64,000 nucleotides of DNA from NCBI GenBank assembly GCA_947625245.1, contig CANQNO010000006.1:1-64000 (forward strand), read 5' to 3'. Both the position numbers and the translations under genes were made by a program. This DNA is from an uncultured Clostridia bacterium. Its GTDB lineage: Bacteria > Bacillota > Clostridia > Christensenellales > Borkfalkiaceae. The notes below the pieces were generated by a model, which did not search any database, had not been told where the DNA came from, and was given only the letters and a program-made list of their open reading frames with translations. Every line of letters starts with the position of its first letter. Position 1 is the first letter of the stretch. Shown piece after piece: positions 52,314-61,118 of this stretch.

Positions 52314-52434
52314 AAACCGCGTATAAGCTTCGTTCTGCGGTGTCAAGCTACGCTCCGCCTTGTTCGTGTACTTCAGTGTACACTCGCTGCGGTCGTCGCT
52401 TGCTTTCCTTGCATAACTCGCTTCTCCGCAGTTT
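52314..52434. repeat. Intergenic repeat R1, copy b
   Basis: 121 bp, differing from copy a (15290-15410) at only a few positions. No R2 copy follows here. The 90 bp to the tandem repeat at 52524 hold nothing recognised. Confidence 0.85.
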
Positions 52435-52523
52435 ATCTTCTTAAATGCAAAATATCCGAACACTTTGCCGTACAAGCATTTTAGTGCAATTTTGATAACC
52501 TGTATTGCGTTTTAAAATGTTTT

Positions 52524-52565
52524 TAGGGGCAGTGTATTAAAAATTAGGGGCAGTGTATTAAAAAT
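52524..52565 (+). repeat. 21-bp unit in perfect tandem duplication
   Basis: Two identical 21-bp units (52524-52544 and 52545-52565) beginning TAGGGGCAGTG and ending TTAAAAAT. They lie 37 bp before the coat-pair start codon and may be part of its promoter. Confidence 0.8.
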
Positions 52566-52601
52566 TATTGCGCGGGCAATAACCATTGCGGAGGTAATTT
52601 T

Positions 52602-52790
52602 ATGCAGGATATAACTTCTAAGGAACTCGAACTCATTTCCGACGCTCTCACGGCGGAGGGGCTTATCTGCAAAAAGGCGCGCGCCTATTCCAAAACACTC
52701 ACCGACGTGGATTTGGCTCAGGTTATGACGCAGATTGCAGACGAACACGAACAGCGCTACAACGCTCTGTTGAATATTATAGGAGGTTAA
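52602..52790 (+). CDS. Small helical protein paired with a CotF-type coat gene
   Basis: 62 residues, helical, no signal peptide (SKELELISDALTAEGLICKKARAYSKTL). GGAGG lies before ATG. Two bases before the CotF-type gene, with its own AGGAGG in between. Small partners of this kind are often found with ferritin-like coat proteins in Clostridia; a spore-coat role is inferred. Confidence 0.75.
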   Translation: MQDITSKELELISDALTAEGLICKKARAYSKTLTDVDLAQVMTQIADEHEQRYNALLNIIGG

Positions 52791-52792
52791 AT

Positions 52793-53086
52793 ATGAAACT
52801 CACCAAAAGCGACGTAACTTTAAACGAAAAAGACGCATTGCAGGATATGCTCGAATCAGAAAAACAGCTTATGACCATTTATACCACCGCATTGTTCGAA
52901 GGCAGTACCAAAACGATTCGCAAAAATTTTTCCACCAACCTTATGGGCGTTGCCGAAAACCAGTACAGTCTGTTCACGCAGATGTCTTCCCGCGGGTACT
53001 ACCAGCCCCAGCCGGCAAATAAAAATATGATAGACACCGCCAACCAGACCTACAAAAAGCAGAAAAACCAGCTCAAAGCACAATAA
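52793..53086 (+). CDS. CotF-family spore coat protein
   Basis: 97 residues. NEKDALQDMLESEKQLMTIYTTALFE and the C-terminal SRGYYQPQPA-type Tyr/Gln segment match CotF/ferritin-like coat proteins. Expected in the spore coat. Second gene of the pair. Confidence 0.85.
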   Translation: MKLTKSDVTLNEKDALQDMLESEKQLMTIYTTALFEGSTKTIRKNFSTNLMGVAENQYSLFTQMSSRGYYQPQPANKNMIDTANQTYKKQKNQLKAQ

Positions 53087-53126
53087 AAAATACGGCCTTC
53101 CTTTTCGGGAAGACCGTATTTTTTTA
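53085..53126 (+). terminator. Terminator of the coat pair
   Basis: AATACGG.CTTCC pairs with GGAAG.CCGTATT with one internal mismatch, then T7. Confidence 0.8.
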
Positions 53127-53134
53127 CCATACAG

Positions 53135-53163
53135 TTGACAATTACGCCATAATTTGGTAAAAT
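53135..53163 (+). promoter_or_regulatory. galE promoter
   Basis: TTGACA (53135-53140), a 17-bp spacer and TAAAAT (53158-53163). Confidence 0.75.
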
Positions 53164-53226
53164 TTATTCACATACATTTAAAACGTAATACAGGTATCAA
53201 ATATATCCGTAACGAAGGAAATTTAA

Positions 53227-54240
53227 ATGAAAGTTCTTGTAACGGGCGGTGCGGGGTATATAGGTTCGCACACCTGCGTGGAATTGTTAAACGGCGGTTT
53301 TGAACCGGTGGTTTTGGACAACTTTTCAAATTCCTCTCCCGAAAGCGTTTCGCGGGTGGAAAAAATCACGGGCAAACAAGTAAGGCTCTATAAAGGCGAC
53401 GTGCGCGACGCTTCGCTCTTAAATAAAATTTTCGAAGAAAACAAAATAGGCTGCGTAATACATTTTGCGGGGCTTAAAGCCGTGGGCGAGTCCTGCCGCA
53501 TGCCGATAGAGTACTACGACAACAACATAAACGGCACTTTATCGCTTGTCGAAGCCATGCGCGGGCACGGCTGCAAAAAGATTATTTTTTCCTCATCGGC
53601 AACCGTTTACGGCGTTCCCGAAAGGCTTCCTCTCGACGAAAATTGCAGAGTGGGCGGCACGACCAACCCTTACGGCACTTCCAAATATTTTCAGGAGATC
53701 ATCTTAAAAGATCTGTACGCTTCCGACAACGGCTGGACGGTGGTGCTGCTCAGATATTTTAACCCCGTGGGCGCGCACGAAAGCGGGCTTATAGGCGAGG
53801 ATCCGCAGGGTATTCCTAACAACTTAACTCCCTATATAGCCAAAGTCGCCATAGGCGAGCTTAAGGAAATAGGCGTTTTCGGCAATGACTATCCCACTCC
53901 CGACGGTACGGGCGTACGCGATTATATCCATGTAGTAGACCTTGCCAAAGGTCATGTCGCGGCAATCGAAAAGACCGCGGACAGCGGCGTTTACGTATAC
54001 AATCTCGGCACGGGCAAAGGGTACAGCGTTCTGGAAGTGATAAAAGCTTTTGAAAAGGCTTGCGGAAAAAAATTGCCGTACGTCATCAAGCCGCGCAGAG
54101 CGGGGGATATAGCGGAGTGTTATGCCGACTGCTCCAAAGCGTATGCCGAACTGGGCTGGAAAGCCGTTCTCGGCATAGACGAAATGTGCGCGTCTCTATG
54201 GAATTGGCAGTGTAAAAACCCCAAAGGCTATAAATCATAG
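53227..54240 (+). CDS. galE: UDP-glucose 4-epimerase
   Basis: 337 residues. NAD site V-T-G-G-A-G-Y-I-G-S-H-T, S-S-S-A-T-V-Y-G, catalytic Y-G-T-S-K, and the C-terminal R-A-G-D-I-A-E-C. Interconverts UDP-glucose and UDP-galactose for envelope glycans. AAGGAAAT precedes ATG. The 233 bp after it contain only a short GC hairpin (CCCTGC/GCAGGG). Confidence 0.95.
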   Translation: MKVLVTGGAGYIGSHTCVELLNGGFEPVVLDNFSNSSPESVSRVEKITGKQVRLYKGDVRDASLLNKIFEENKIGCVIHFAGLKAVGESCRMPIEYYDNNINGTLSLVEAMRGHGCKKIIFSSSATVYGVPERLPLDENCRVGGTTNPYGTSKYFQEIILKDLYASDNGWTVVLLRYFNPVGAHESGLIGEDPQGIPNNLTPYIAKVAIGELKEIGVFGNDYPTPDGTGVRDYIHVVDLAKGHVAAIEKTADSGVYVYNLGTGKGYSVLEVIKAFEKACGKKLPYVIKPRRAGDIAECYADCSKAYAELGWKAVLGIDEMCASLWNWQCKNPKGYKS

Positions 54241-54473
54241 ACTGAATTTTGTAACGGATTTTAAAATTAAACGGCTTTTGCGTGTGTAACCCTGCCCGCC
54301 TGTTTTTGCGCGCAGGGTGATTTGATAAAGATTTTGTTCTATCGGGACCCGCCGTGCGAATAGATTAAATTAGGGCGGACCGTAAGTCAAAGTGAAAAAA
54401 TTTAAAAGCAGTGTTTTAAACCTTTAATAAGACATAATTCGCCCATTAAAATGCGCTAATATCGGAGAAAAGG

Positions 54474-55238
54474 TTGTTTAAAGTAATCGATTTCAAATCC
54501 GTTGCCGCGGCGCTCGCTGCGGCTTGCATGGCGGTGGTTTTGTGCCTTTCGGTGCGTTTTACGGGCGCGTACGCAGTGTATTACAATGCGTCGCCGCGGC
54601 TTGTTCCAATCTATTCCGTCGGCAGGGACGACAAGGTCGTCTCAATAACGTTCGACTGTGCCTGGGGCACCGAATACACCGATAAGATTTTGACCGCCCT
54701 CAAAGCTTCGGACGTCCGCGCAACGTTTTTTATGGTTGAATTTTGGACGGAAAAGTATCCTGATTTCGTCAGAAAAATAGACGAAAGCGGGTGTGAGATC
54801 GGCACCCACTCCGCAACGCACAGCTACATGTCAAAGCAAAATGCGGAGGAGATAAAACTAGAACTGCAGTCCTCGTCCGAAGCCATAACCGCGGTTACGG
54901 GCAAACCGGTGGAATTGTTCCGCCCCCCGTACGGCGACTATGACGACGAACTGTTGAAAACGGCTTCCGAACTCGGTTACTATACAATTCAGTGGGATGT
55001 GGACAGTCTTGACTGGAAAAACCTGTCTGCATCCGATATCGCAATGAGAGTTATCAACGGCGTGACCAGCGGTTCGATAATTCTTATGCACAACAACGGT
55101 ACGCATACGGCTGAAGCCGTTCCCGTGATTCTGGAGACCCTGAAAAACAGAGGATACACTTTTGTGCCGGTCGGCGAGCTTATTTTCCGTGAAAATTATT
55201 CCGTAGACCATACGGGTCGACAGCAAAGAGCGCAATGA
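54474..55238 (+). CDS. PdaB-like polysaccharide deacetylase
   Basis: 254 residues from a TTG start preceded by GGAG. One N-terminal membrane anchor (~11-33), then a NodB domain: T-F-D-C-A-W-G with Asp61, H-S-A-T-H-S (His112, His116) and R-P-P-Y-G. The FDxAWG-type first motif is typical of the sporulation deacetylase PdaB/YbaN group. Expected to act outside the membrane on cortex or wall glycans. Confidence 0.87.
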   Translation: MFKVIDFKSVAAALAAACMAVVLCLSVRFTGAYAVYYNASPRLVPIYSVGRDDKVVSITFDCAWGTEYTDKILTALKASDVRATFFMVEFWTEKYPDFVRKIDESGCEIGTHSATHSYMSKQNAEEIKLELQSSSEAITAVTGKPVELFRPPYGDYDDELLKTASELGYYTIQWDVDSLDWKNLSASDIAMRVINGVTSGSIILMHNNGTHTAEAVPVILETLKNRGYTFVPVGELIFRENYSVDHTGRQQRAQ

Positions 55239-55288
55239 CCCGCGGCGCGTATCGAAAATAAAAGGAAATACTTTTTTTGGAGGCATAT

Positions 55289-55975
55289 ATGAATTACAAC
55301 ACGGAGAAGAACAACAAAGTCTATTTATACGGAGAAATAGTATCCGAAGCGAAGTTTTCGCACGAAGTATACGGCGAGGGGTTTTACGAATTTTTTGTAA
55401 AAGTGATGAGGCTTTCGGGGCAGGCGGATATACTTCCCGTCACCGTTTCCGAAAGGATAATGACTCCCGAAATGAAAGTGGGCGAAATGATTTCCGCCTT
55501 AGGGCAGTTCCGCAGCTATAATAAGCTCGAAAACGGCAGGTCGCGGCTTATGCTCACGGTGTTCGTAAGGGAGCTTCCCGAAATCCAGCCCGGCAAAAAC
55601 CCCAACTCCATAGTGCTTTCGGGCTATATCTGCAAGCCGCCCGTTTACCGCACCACGCCCTTTAACAGGGAAATCGCCGATTTGCTGATCGCCGTCAACC
55701 GCAGCTACAACAAGTCCGACTATATCCCCGCCATAGCCTGGGGCAGGAACGCGAGGTTCGTGCGCAATCTCTCCGTGGGCGACAGGGTCGCCGTATCGGG
55801 CAGGATACAGAGCAGGGAGTACCAAAAAAAGCAGGAGGACGAGAGCTTTGTGACCATGACCGCATACGAAGTCTCCATCTCCAAACTCGCCGCTTTCGAC
55901 GACGACAGCCAATTCGATATAGACGAAGAGTTCGAGCTGTATTCTTCGCCCAAAACATACGAAACAAACGAGTGA
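55289..55975 (+). CDS. SSB-like protein with two OB-fold-like halves
   Basis: 228 residues. The second half (VLSGYICKPPVYRTTPFNR..IAVNRSY..YIPAIAWGRNARFV..GDRVAVSGRIQSREY) is a clear single-stranded DNA-binding OB fold. The first half (VYLYGEIVSEAKFSHEVYG..FFVKVMRLSG..ILPVTVSERI) looks like a second, diverged OB fold. The acidic C-terminus (DDDSQFDIDEEFEL) recalls the SSB partner-binding tail but lacks the terminal DDDIPF. GGAGG supports ATG 55289. Confidence 0.8.
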   Translation: MNYNTEKNNKVYLYGEIVSEAKFSHEVYGEGFYEFFVKVMRLSGQADILPVTVSERIMTPEMKVGEMISALGQFRSYNKLENGRSRLMLTVFVRELPEIQPGKNPNSIVLSGYICKPPVYRTTPFNREIADLLIAVNRSYNKSDYIPAIAWGRNARFVRNLSVGDRVAVSGRIQSREYQKKQEDESFVTMTAYEVSISKLAAFDDDSQFDIDEEFELYSSPKTYETNE

Positions 55976-55993
55976 CCGCAACCGCGGGCATAT

Positions 55994-56034
55994 ACGGCGG
56001 CGCGCGCAAATTTTTGCGCGCGCCGCCGTTTTTT
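55994..56034. terminator. Terminator after the SSB-like gene
   Basis: Perfect 17-bp arms 55994-56010 and 56013-56029 followed by T5. Confidence 0.9.
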
Positions 56035-56035
56035 G

Positions 56036-56064
56036 TTGCTTTTTGAATTTTTTTTAATTATAAT
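56036..56064 (+). promoter_or_regulatory. Promoter of the second MATE gene
   Basis: TTGCTT (56036-56041), a 17-bp spacer and TATAAT (56059-56064). The ATG at 56073 is only 8 bp further, so the mRNA has almost no leader. Confidence 0.65.
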
Positions 56065-56072
56065 ATGCAGGT

Positions 56073-57467
56073 ATGCAAAAGGCAAAAACCGTAGATTTGA
56101 CCCGCGGAAGCGTATGGATCACGCTTTTAAAATATTCCCTGCCGCTTTTCGGAAGCGCTATGGTACAGCAGATTTACTCGCTCGTGGATCTGCTCGTCGT
56201 CGGCAATTATGCCGCCGACGGCGCGCTTTCGGTGGACGCGGTGGGAAACGCCACAAACGTAATAAATATTCTTCTTGCCTTTGCTTTGGGCGCAAACGGC
56301 GGCTGTTCGGTAGTAATAGCGCGGCATTTCGGCGCCAAAGATAACCGCAAAGTGCGCGAAACGGTGAATACCGCCATGATCTCCTTTGCCGTGCTCTGCA
56401 CCGCGGTAATGGGAGTGGGGCTCGGCTTCGGCAGGCAGCTCTTGTATCTTTTAAGCGTACACGGCAGTTATTTCGACAGCTGTCTCGAATATCTCTACAT
56501 ATACACGGCGTCCATGCCGTTTGTATTTTTGTACAATCTGGGTTGCGGCATTTGTTCGGCACTCGGCGATTCAAAAACACCTTTCATTTTTCTCGTCATT
56601 TCCTCTGTCTTAAACGTCGCGCTCGACTTCATGTTCGTATGTCTTCTGCACCTCGACGTCGCGGGCGCGGCATGGGCTACTTTCATTTCACAGGCAATTT
56701 CCTGCGTACTTACGGTAATAGTGCTCGTAAGAAAACTCCGCACGGTCCGCCCCGACGATAAGCCCAAAAAATTCGACGGCGGAATCCTGAAAGAACTCAC
56801 CGTTGCCTCCGTGCCCCTCATTTTGCAGCAGTCCTTCGTCTCCGTGGGCAACTTCTTCGTTTCCCGCAAGATCAACAACATAAGCGAGGACGCGACTACG
56901 GGCTTTATTACGGCGTTCAAACTAATTGGCATGTCAAACATGGGCGTAGTGAGCATGACAAACGGGCTGGCGAATTTTGCCTCGCAGAACAAGGCGGCGG
57001 GCGAATACGGCAGAATACGCGGCGGTTTTTGGGCGGTTCTCACCTTCGCGCTCGTCACAAGCCTTGTGTTTTTGTCACTTTTCGTGGGCTTGCCCGAACC
57101 GCTTACAAGGCTGTTCGTGCGGCAGGAAAAGCTCACGGCGGACGCAATGGCGTATTCCGTCAGGTTTTTGACCACAGTCTCATGCTTCTTGCCCGTGGTT
57201 TGCCTTAAAATAGTGGCGGACGGCGCGGTGCGCGGCTGCGGCGGGAACATAGGCTTTGCGGTGAGCACTTTTACCGACCTTATCCTGCGCGTAGTGCTGG
57301 TATACGTTTTCGTGGACGCCGGGTTCGGCTTTGCGGGCGTGTGCTGGGCATGGATAATAGGGTGGAGCCTCAGCACCGTTCTGGCGGTGATCTTTTACAT
57401 CAACATCAAATGCCTTAAAGGCGTTAAGCTCTTTTCGGGTTTTCCGCGGAAAACCGACTGTAAATAA
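56073..57467 (+). CDS. MATE family efflux transporter (second)
   Basis: 464 residues, ~12 membrane segments. N-terminal SLPLFGSAMVQQIYSLVDLLVVGNY belongs to the DinF/MepA-like branch of MATE proteins, distinct from the one at 3474. Exports drugs or metabolites; substrate unknown. No Shine-Dalgarno in the tiny leader. A 70-bp gap with a consensus promoter separates it from lgt. Confidence 0.9.
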   Translation: MQKAKTVDLTRGSVWITLLKYSLPLFGSAMVQQIYSLVDLLVVGNYAADGALSVDAVGNATNVINILLAFALGANGGCSVVIARHFGAKDNRKVRETVNTAMISFAVLCTAVMGVGLGFGRQLLYLLSVHGSYFDSCLEYLYIYTASMPFVFLYNLGCGICSALGDSKTPFIFLVISSVLNVALDFMFVCLLHLDVAGAAWATFISQAISCVLTVIVLVRKLRTVRPDDKPKKFDGGILKELTVASVPLILQQSFVSVGNFFVSRKINNISEDATTGFITAFKLIGMSNMGVVSMTNGLANFASQNKAAGEYGRIRGGFWAVLTFALVTSLVFLSLFVGLPEPLTRLFVRQEKLTADAMAYSVRFLTTVSCFLPVVCLKIVADGAVRGCGGNIGFAVSTFTDLILRVVLVYVFVDAGFGFAGVCWAWIIGWSLSTVLAVIFYINIKCLKGVKLFSGFPRKTDCK

Positions 57468-57484
57468 ATAACACTTCCAAATAT

Positions 57485-57513
57485 TTGACACGCGGCTTCG
57501 GCGGGTTTATAAT
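57485..57513 (+). promoter_or_regulatory. lgt promoter
   Basis: TTGACA (57485-57490), a 17-bp spacer and TATAAT (57508-57513). Confidence 0.85.
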
Positions 57514-57537
57514 GGTAAAGCGAAAAGGAGGTATAAA

Positions 57538-58467
57538 ATGCATCCCCAACCTTTGTTTATGATAGGTTCGCACGGCGTATACGCATACGGGATCTGTATG
57601 GCGGGCGGCATAATTCTGTGCTTTGCTTTTCTGCTTTTCGCCATGTGGAAAATGAAATTCAACGACGAAGCTACCGATAAAATTCTCATAATAGGTATCT
57701 TCGGCACGGGCTTCGGCATTTTTGCCGCAATGCTTTTCCAGTCTCTCTACAACTATATCGACAATCCCGCCGCGGGGTTCAGGCTGAACGGAAGCATGAC
57801 TTTTATAGGCGGGCTCATTGGCGGCGTGGTAAGCTTTGTGCTGGTATATTGGCTGTACATATACGTTATTGCCCCGCATACCAAAATCGGGTTTTTGAAG
57901 AACAACATGAACGCCACTCTTACCGACGCTCTTCCCTTTATCCCTATAGGCATCTGCATAGCGCATGCTTTCGGGCGTTTGGGCTGTTTTTTTGCGGGGT
58001 GCTGTTACGGCGCGCCCACCGACAGCTGGATAGGTTTGGCTTGTTCCGCGCCCAACGGCATCCACTCCGCGCAGACGGTTATTCCCACGCAGCTTCTCGA
58101 AATGATTTTCCTGCTTGTCTTAGCCGCGGTAATGGCTGTGCTGTACTTCAAATTCCGTTTCAACTATAATTTCGCTCTTTACCTTTTCGCCTACGGCGTA
58201 TGGAGATTTTTGATAGAATTCCTCCGCGACGATTACCGCGGCGAATTTGTTGGGGAGGCGCTTTCGCCCTCGCAGCTGTGGTCGCTCGTAATGTGCGTTG
58301 CGGGTGCGGGATATGTATTTTTGCAGCGGTTCGTCTTTGAAAAATTTATGAAACACCCCGAGCTGAAAGCGGCGGCGGCAAAGAGCGCGGCTTCGGACGC
58401 CCCGTCTGAAGAGCCTCCCGCAAACGCCGGTGAGAACGGCGGCGGAACGCCCGGCGGCGAAGGTTAA
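57538..58467 (+). CDS. lgt: Prolipoprotein diacylglyceryl transferase
   Basis: 309 residues, ~7 membrane helices. H-A-F-G-R-L-G-C-F-F-A-G-C-C-Y-G is the Lgt signature with its essential His and Arg; PTQLLEM and RFLIEFLRDDYRG follow. Attaches diacylglycerol to the lipobox cysteine of exported lipoproteins, several of which are encoded in this window. AAAGGAGG precedes ATG. The last ~40 residues are an Ala/Pro/Gly-rich hydrophilic tail, not part of the family core. Confidence 0.93.
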   Translation: MHPQPLFMIGSHGVYAYGICMAGGIILCFAFLLFAMWKMKFNDEATDKILIIGIFGTGFGIFAAMLFQSLYNYIDNPAAGFRLNGSMTFIGGLIGGVVSFVLVYWLYIYVIAPHTKIGFLKNNMNATLTDALPFIPIGICIAHAFGRLGCFFAGCCYGAPTDSWIGLACSAPNGIHSAQTVIPTQLLEMIFLLVLAAVMAVLYFKFRFNYNFALYLFAYGVWRFLIEFLRDDYRGEFVGEALSPSQLWSLVMCVAGAGYVFLQRFVFEKFMKHPELKAAAAKSAASDAPSEEPPANAGENGGGTPGGEG

Positions 58468-58495
58468 TTTTATACGTTGCACTTTTAAAGGGAGC

Positions 58496-58530
58496 GCGGC
58501 GCGGGCTGTCTGAGCCCGCGCCGCAGATTG
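58496..58530 (+). terminator. Terminator after lgt
   Basis: Perfect 12-bp arms 58496-58507 and 58513-58524, then ATTGTTTTT. Confidence 0.8.
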
Positions 58531-58569
58531 TTTTTATATGCCTGAATTCACGGAAGGAGGAATTAAAAA

Positions 58570-59754
58570 ATGAAAAAAATCATACCTGTATGCTGTTTTT
58601 TTCTGGCTTGCGCTATTCTTCTTCCGTGCTGTGCGCATAGTTGCGACGGGGAAAACGGGTATTACCAATACGATTATTATGGCGTAATGAATTCCGACGC
58701 GGTGCTTAAAATTTACGCCGAACGGGGCGACGAAGAGGAAGAAAACAGATTTAAAGAGCTCGCCCGCAAAGTGGGGGAAATGCTGGCCGGCGTCGAAAAA
58801 TCCCTCTCCGCGGAAAATCCGGATTCTTTCATTTCCCGTTTCAACGCCGCGTCGGACGGAACGGAAACGGAGATAGACTATAACGCCTATAAGGCGCTTT
58901 CGGTCGCAAAGGAGATATATAACTTAACGGGCGGAGCCTACAATCCCGCCGTGTATTACAGCGTAAAGGCGTACGGTTTCAACGGCGGCGAGCCGCCGAA
59001 ATCCGCCGCGGAGCTGCCCGCGGACGAAGATATTTTTACATACGTCGAACTTTCCAAAGCCTTCGGCGGCGTAACGTTGAGGGAAGAGGAAAAAGAGGGC
59101 GTCAAACGCTATTATGCCGCAAAGCCCGTAAATACTGCGGCGGAGAGCGGGGAGCTTGCGCTCAAAATAGATTTGGGCGGCATCGGCAAGGGCTACGCCG
59201 CCGATCTTGCGGACGGGCTTATCGGGGAATACGGCTTTTCATACGGATATTTCAGTTTCGGTTCGAGCAGCATAGCCTTTAAAAAATATCCCGACGAAAG
59301 TTCCTGTTACAATCTCAGAATTTCAAACCCGAGACTTGACGGCAAATCCCCGCAGAGCTGTCTCACCGCCACCGTTAAGGACGAAAGTGTATCCACGAGC
59401 GGCGACAACGTGAATTATTTTCTTCTCGATTCCGACGGCGACGGCATAAGCGAGCGCTTTTGCCATATAATAGACCCGTTTACGGGCAAACCCGTGCAAA
59501 ACGGCGTTATTTCCGTCACTGTTACGGGCGGCGCCGCTGCGGAAAACGACGCCCTTTCCACCGCGCTTATGGTTATGGGAAAGGACGGGGCGTTAAAGTT
59601 TATAAACGAAAAACTCGGCGGCAGGCGGGTGGTTATGCTCTGCGAAGAGGAAAGCGGACTTTCGCTTTATACCACAATGGCTTTAAGCGAATTCACTTTG
59701 GACGACCCGCGCTATGCCGTGCACTGTATTGCGGGAGGCGGAGATGTCGCTTGA
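58570..59754 (+). CDS. apbE: ApbE-type FAD:protein FMN transferase, lipoprotein
   Basis: 394 residues. A signal peptide rich in Cys (LLPCCAHSC) ends in a lipobox-like stretch. ApbE core: MNSDAVLKIYA, DSFISRFN, K-I-D-L-G-G-I-G-K-G-Y-A-A-D, S-T-S-G-D, and H-I-I-D-P-F-T-G-K-P, the Mg/FAD-site motif. Transfers FMN to Thr in flavoproteins such as Rnf/Nqr subunits; no target gene is adjacent. GGAGG precedes the ATG. Overlaps the NusG-II gene by 11 bp. Confidence 0.92.
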   Translation: MKKIIPVCCFFLACAILLPCCAHSCDGENGYYQYDYYGVMNSDAVLKIYAERGDEEEENRFKELARKVGEMLAGVEKSLSAENPDSFISRFNAASDGTETEIDYNAYKALSVAKEIYNLTGGAYNPAVYYSVKAYGFNGGEPPKSAAELPADEDIFTYVELSKAFGGVTLREEEKEGVKRYYAAKPVNTAAESGELALKIDLGGIGKGYAADLADGLIGEYGFSYGYFSFGSSSIAFKKYPDESSCYNLRISNPRLDGKSPQSCLTATVKDESVSTSGDNVNYFLLDSDGDGISERFCHIIDPFTGKPVQNGVISVTVTGGAAAENDALSTALMVMGKDGALKFINEKLGGRRVVMLCEEESGLSLYTTMALSEFTLDDPRYAVHCIAGGGDVA

Positions 59755-60205
59755 AAAAGTGCGGCAGGTCAGATCGGGCAGGTTCTTCCGCCCGGCAGAC
59801 CTCATAATTTACGGGATAATCGCCGCCGCGGCAATCGCGCTCTTTATACTGTTTTTCGCAATAAAAAAGGATGGCGGATTGGAGGGGGTGCGCATTTTCG
59901 TGCGGGACGAGGTAGTTTTCGAATACAGCTTCGAAAGTGACGAATACAAGGTTTTTTCTTCCTGTGCCGAAGTCGTCAACGGCGAAAAACTTACCGTAAA
60001 CATTACAACGGAAGAGGGCGGCAACCTTGTGGAAATAGACAGAGCGGCGCGCTCCGTGCGGGTTGTTTCCGCCGACTGCCGTTCCCGCGATTGCGTATAT
60101 TCCCCGCCCTTAACGGGCGCGGACGGCTTTATATGCTGTATGCCTCATCATATGCGCATATTGCCGTTTGGATATAAAGATGACGGAAAAACCGTTATAA
60201 TTTAG
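59744..60205 (+). CDS. NusG domain II-containing membrane protein
   Basis: 153 residues. One membrane helix (~18-41) and a NusG-II (DUF) beta domain ending CRSRDCVYSPPL..GFICCMPHHMRI. Such proteins are commonly found next to ApbE or Rnf genes; their function is undefined. GGGAGG supports ATG 59744. Confidence 0.83.
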   Translation: MSLEKVRQVRSGRFFRPADLIIYGIIAAAAIALFILFFAIKKDGGLEGVRIFVRDEVVFEYSFESDEYKVFSSCAEVVNGEKLTVNITTEEGGNLVEIDRAARSVRVVSADCRSRDCVYSPPLTGADGFICCMPHHMRILPFGYKDDGKTVII

Positions 60206-60212
60206 CTGCCGC

Positions 60213-60355
60213 AAACCGCGTATAAGCGTCGTTCTGCTGTGTCGTGCTGTGGCAACCCTCAGTAAGGCTAACGCCTTCGGTACGACACGTACTTCTTTGT
60301 ACGCTCCTTCGGGTTATTCCTCGCACTCCTTGCATAACTCGCTTCTCCGCGGTTT
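60213..60355. repeat. Intergenic repeat R1, copy c (extended)
   Basis: 143 bp with the same ends as copies a and b, but the centre is replaced by a diverged segment ending in TACGACACGTACTTCTTTGT. R2 copy c follows 20 bp later. Confidence 0.8.
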
Positions 60356-60375
60356 CTAAAATAATTACATAGTAA

Positions 60376-60598
60376 TTTACGAGTATGTCATTTCGAGGGA
60401 TATGAGACCCGCGAAGCGGGCGATTGACCGAGAGAATCCCATGGTGGGTCTGCTCGTGGCAATTACGAGCGGACACACTTCCTAAAATTACTACCGCTCT
60501 TTCATCGTTGGGATTCTTCGGCTACGCCTCAGAATGACAAGTAGGAAAGGGGGATTCTTCACTTCGCGCAGAATGACAGTGAGGAGAGGGATTCTTCA
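60376..60598. repeat. Intergenic repeat R2, copy c
   Basis: Shares the R2 head, the GCGGGCGATTGACCGAGAGA block and GGGATTCTTCGGCTACGCCT with copy a, then two shorter GGATTCTTCACTTCG/CAGAATGACAG units. No gene lies in 60206-60658. Confidence 0.85.
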
Positions 60599-60621
60599 TT
60601 TTTGTTCAAAAATAAGTAAAA

Positions 60622-60660
60622 CAAAACACGGTCTTGCCTAAATGGCAAGACCGTGTTTTG
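60622..60660 (-). terminator. Terminator of tRNA-Ser
   Basis: Perfect 17-bp arms 60622-60638 and 60644-60660; the T-rich tail on the minus strand runs into 60610-60621. It begins at the CCA end of the tRNA. Confidence 0.85.
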
Positions 60661-60749
60661 GCGCGGATGGCGAGATTTGAACTCGCGCTGCGGTTTCCCG
60701 CACTACTCCCTTAGCAGGGGAGCCCCTTGAGCCTCTTGGGTACGTCCGC
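60659..60749 (-). tRNA. tRNA-Ser (anticodon GCU)
   Basis: 91 nt with the long variable arm of serine tRNAs. The anticodon loop CU-GCU-AA is closed by CUCCC/GGGAG; the T arm GCGAG-UUCAAAU-CUCGC and an encoded CCA are present. The acceptor stem has one C-A mismatch (position 6 with 67). Reads AGC/AGU. Confidence 0.95.
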
Positions 60750-60768
60750 AACGTTTAAAAGCCTGTTA

Positions 60769-60797
60769 ACTATAACATAATTTTCATAATTTGTCAA
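60769..60797 (-). promoter_or_regulatory. tRNA-Ser promoter
   Basis: Minus strand: TTGACA (60797-60792), a 17-bp spacer, TATAGT (60774-60769). Confidence 0.8.
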
Positions 60798-60848
60798 AAC
60801 ATTATTCGGCATTTTTAAAATTTGCATATAATAATTTTAAATTACCCC

Positions 60849-60877
60849 TTGTAAACACCGTCGGGATATGATATAAT
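60849..60877 (+). promoter_or_regulatory. Orphan promoter-like element
   Basis: TTGTAA (60849-60854), a 17-bp spacer and TATAAT (60872-60877) with TGA extension, pointing into a ~300-bp gap with no gene. It could start a long leader or a small RNA. The rest of 60798-61088 holds nothing I recognise. Confidence 0.4.
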
Positions 60878-61088
60878 CAAACCGATAATATAATATTGTC
60901 GCGAGGCGTCGGTGCGGCATTGCGGGCGGAGTTTTGCATAAAAAATTTATAATGCATAAAATTTTTATAATTGTAATAAAAAAGCCCCGCGCGGCGCCCG
61001 AATAGCCGATTATATATATGGTAGCAATTAACAAAAATGAAATTTTGGTGAATTAATTTATAAATTTCACATTTCCCGTCTAATTTAC

Positions 61089-61118
61089 TTGCTTTTTGGG
61101 TTTGACTTATTGTATAAT
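61089..61118 (+). promoter_or_regulatory. Promoter of the giant lipoprotein gene
   Basis: TTGCTT (61089-61094), an 18-bp spacer and TATAAT (61113-61118), 80 bp before the ATG. Confidence 0.6.

Noticed and set aside
52260..52484. Short frames on both strands over R1 copy b
   Set aside because: The same frames are broken in the other R1 copies, so they are not conserved coding sequence.
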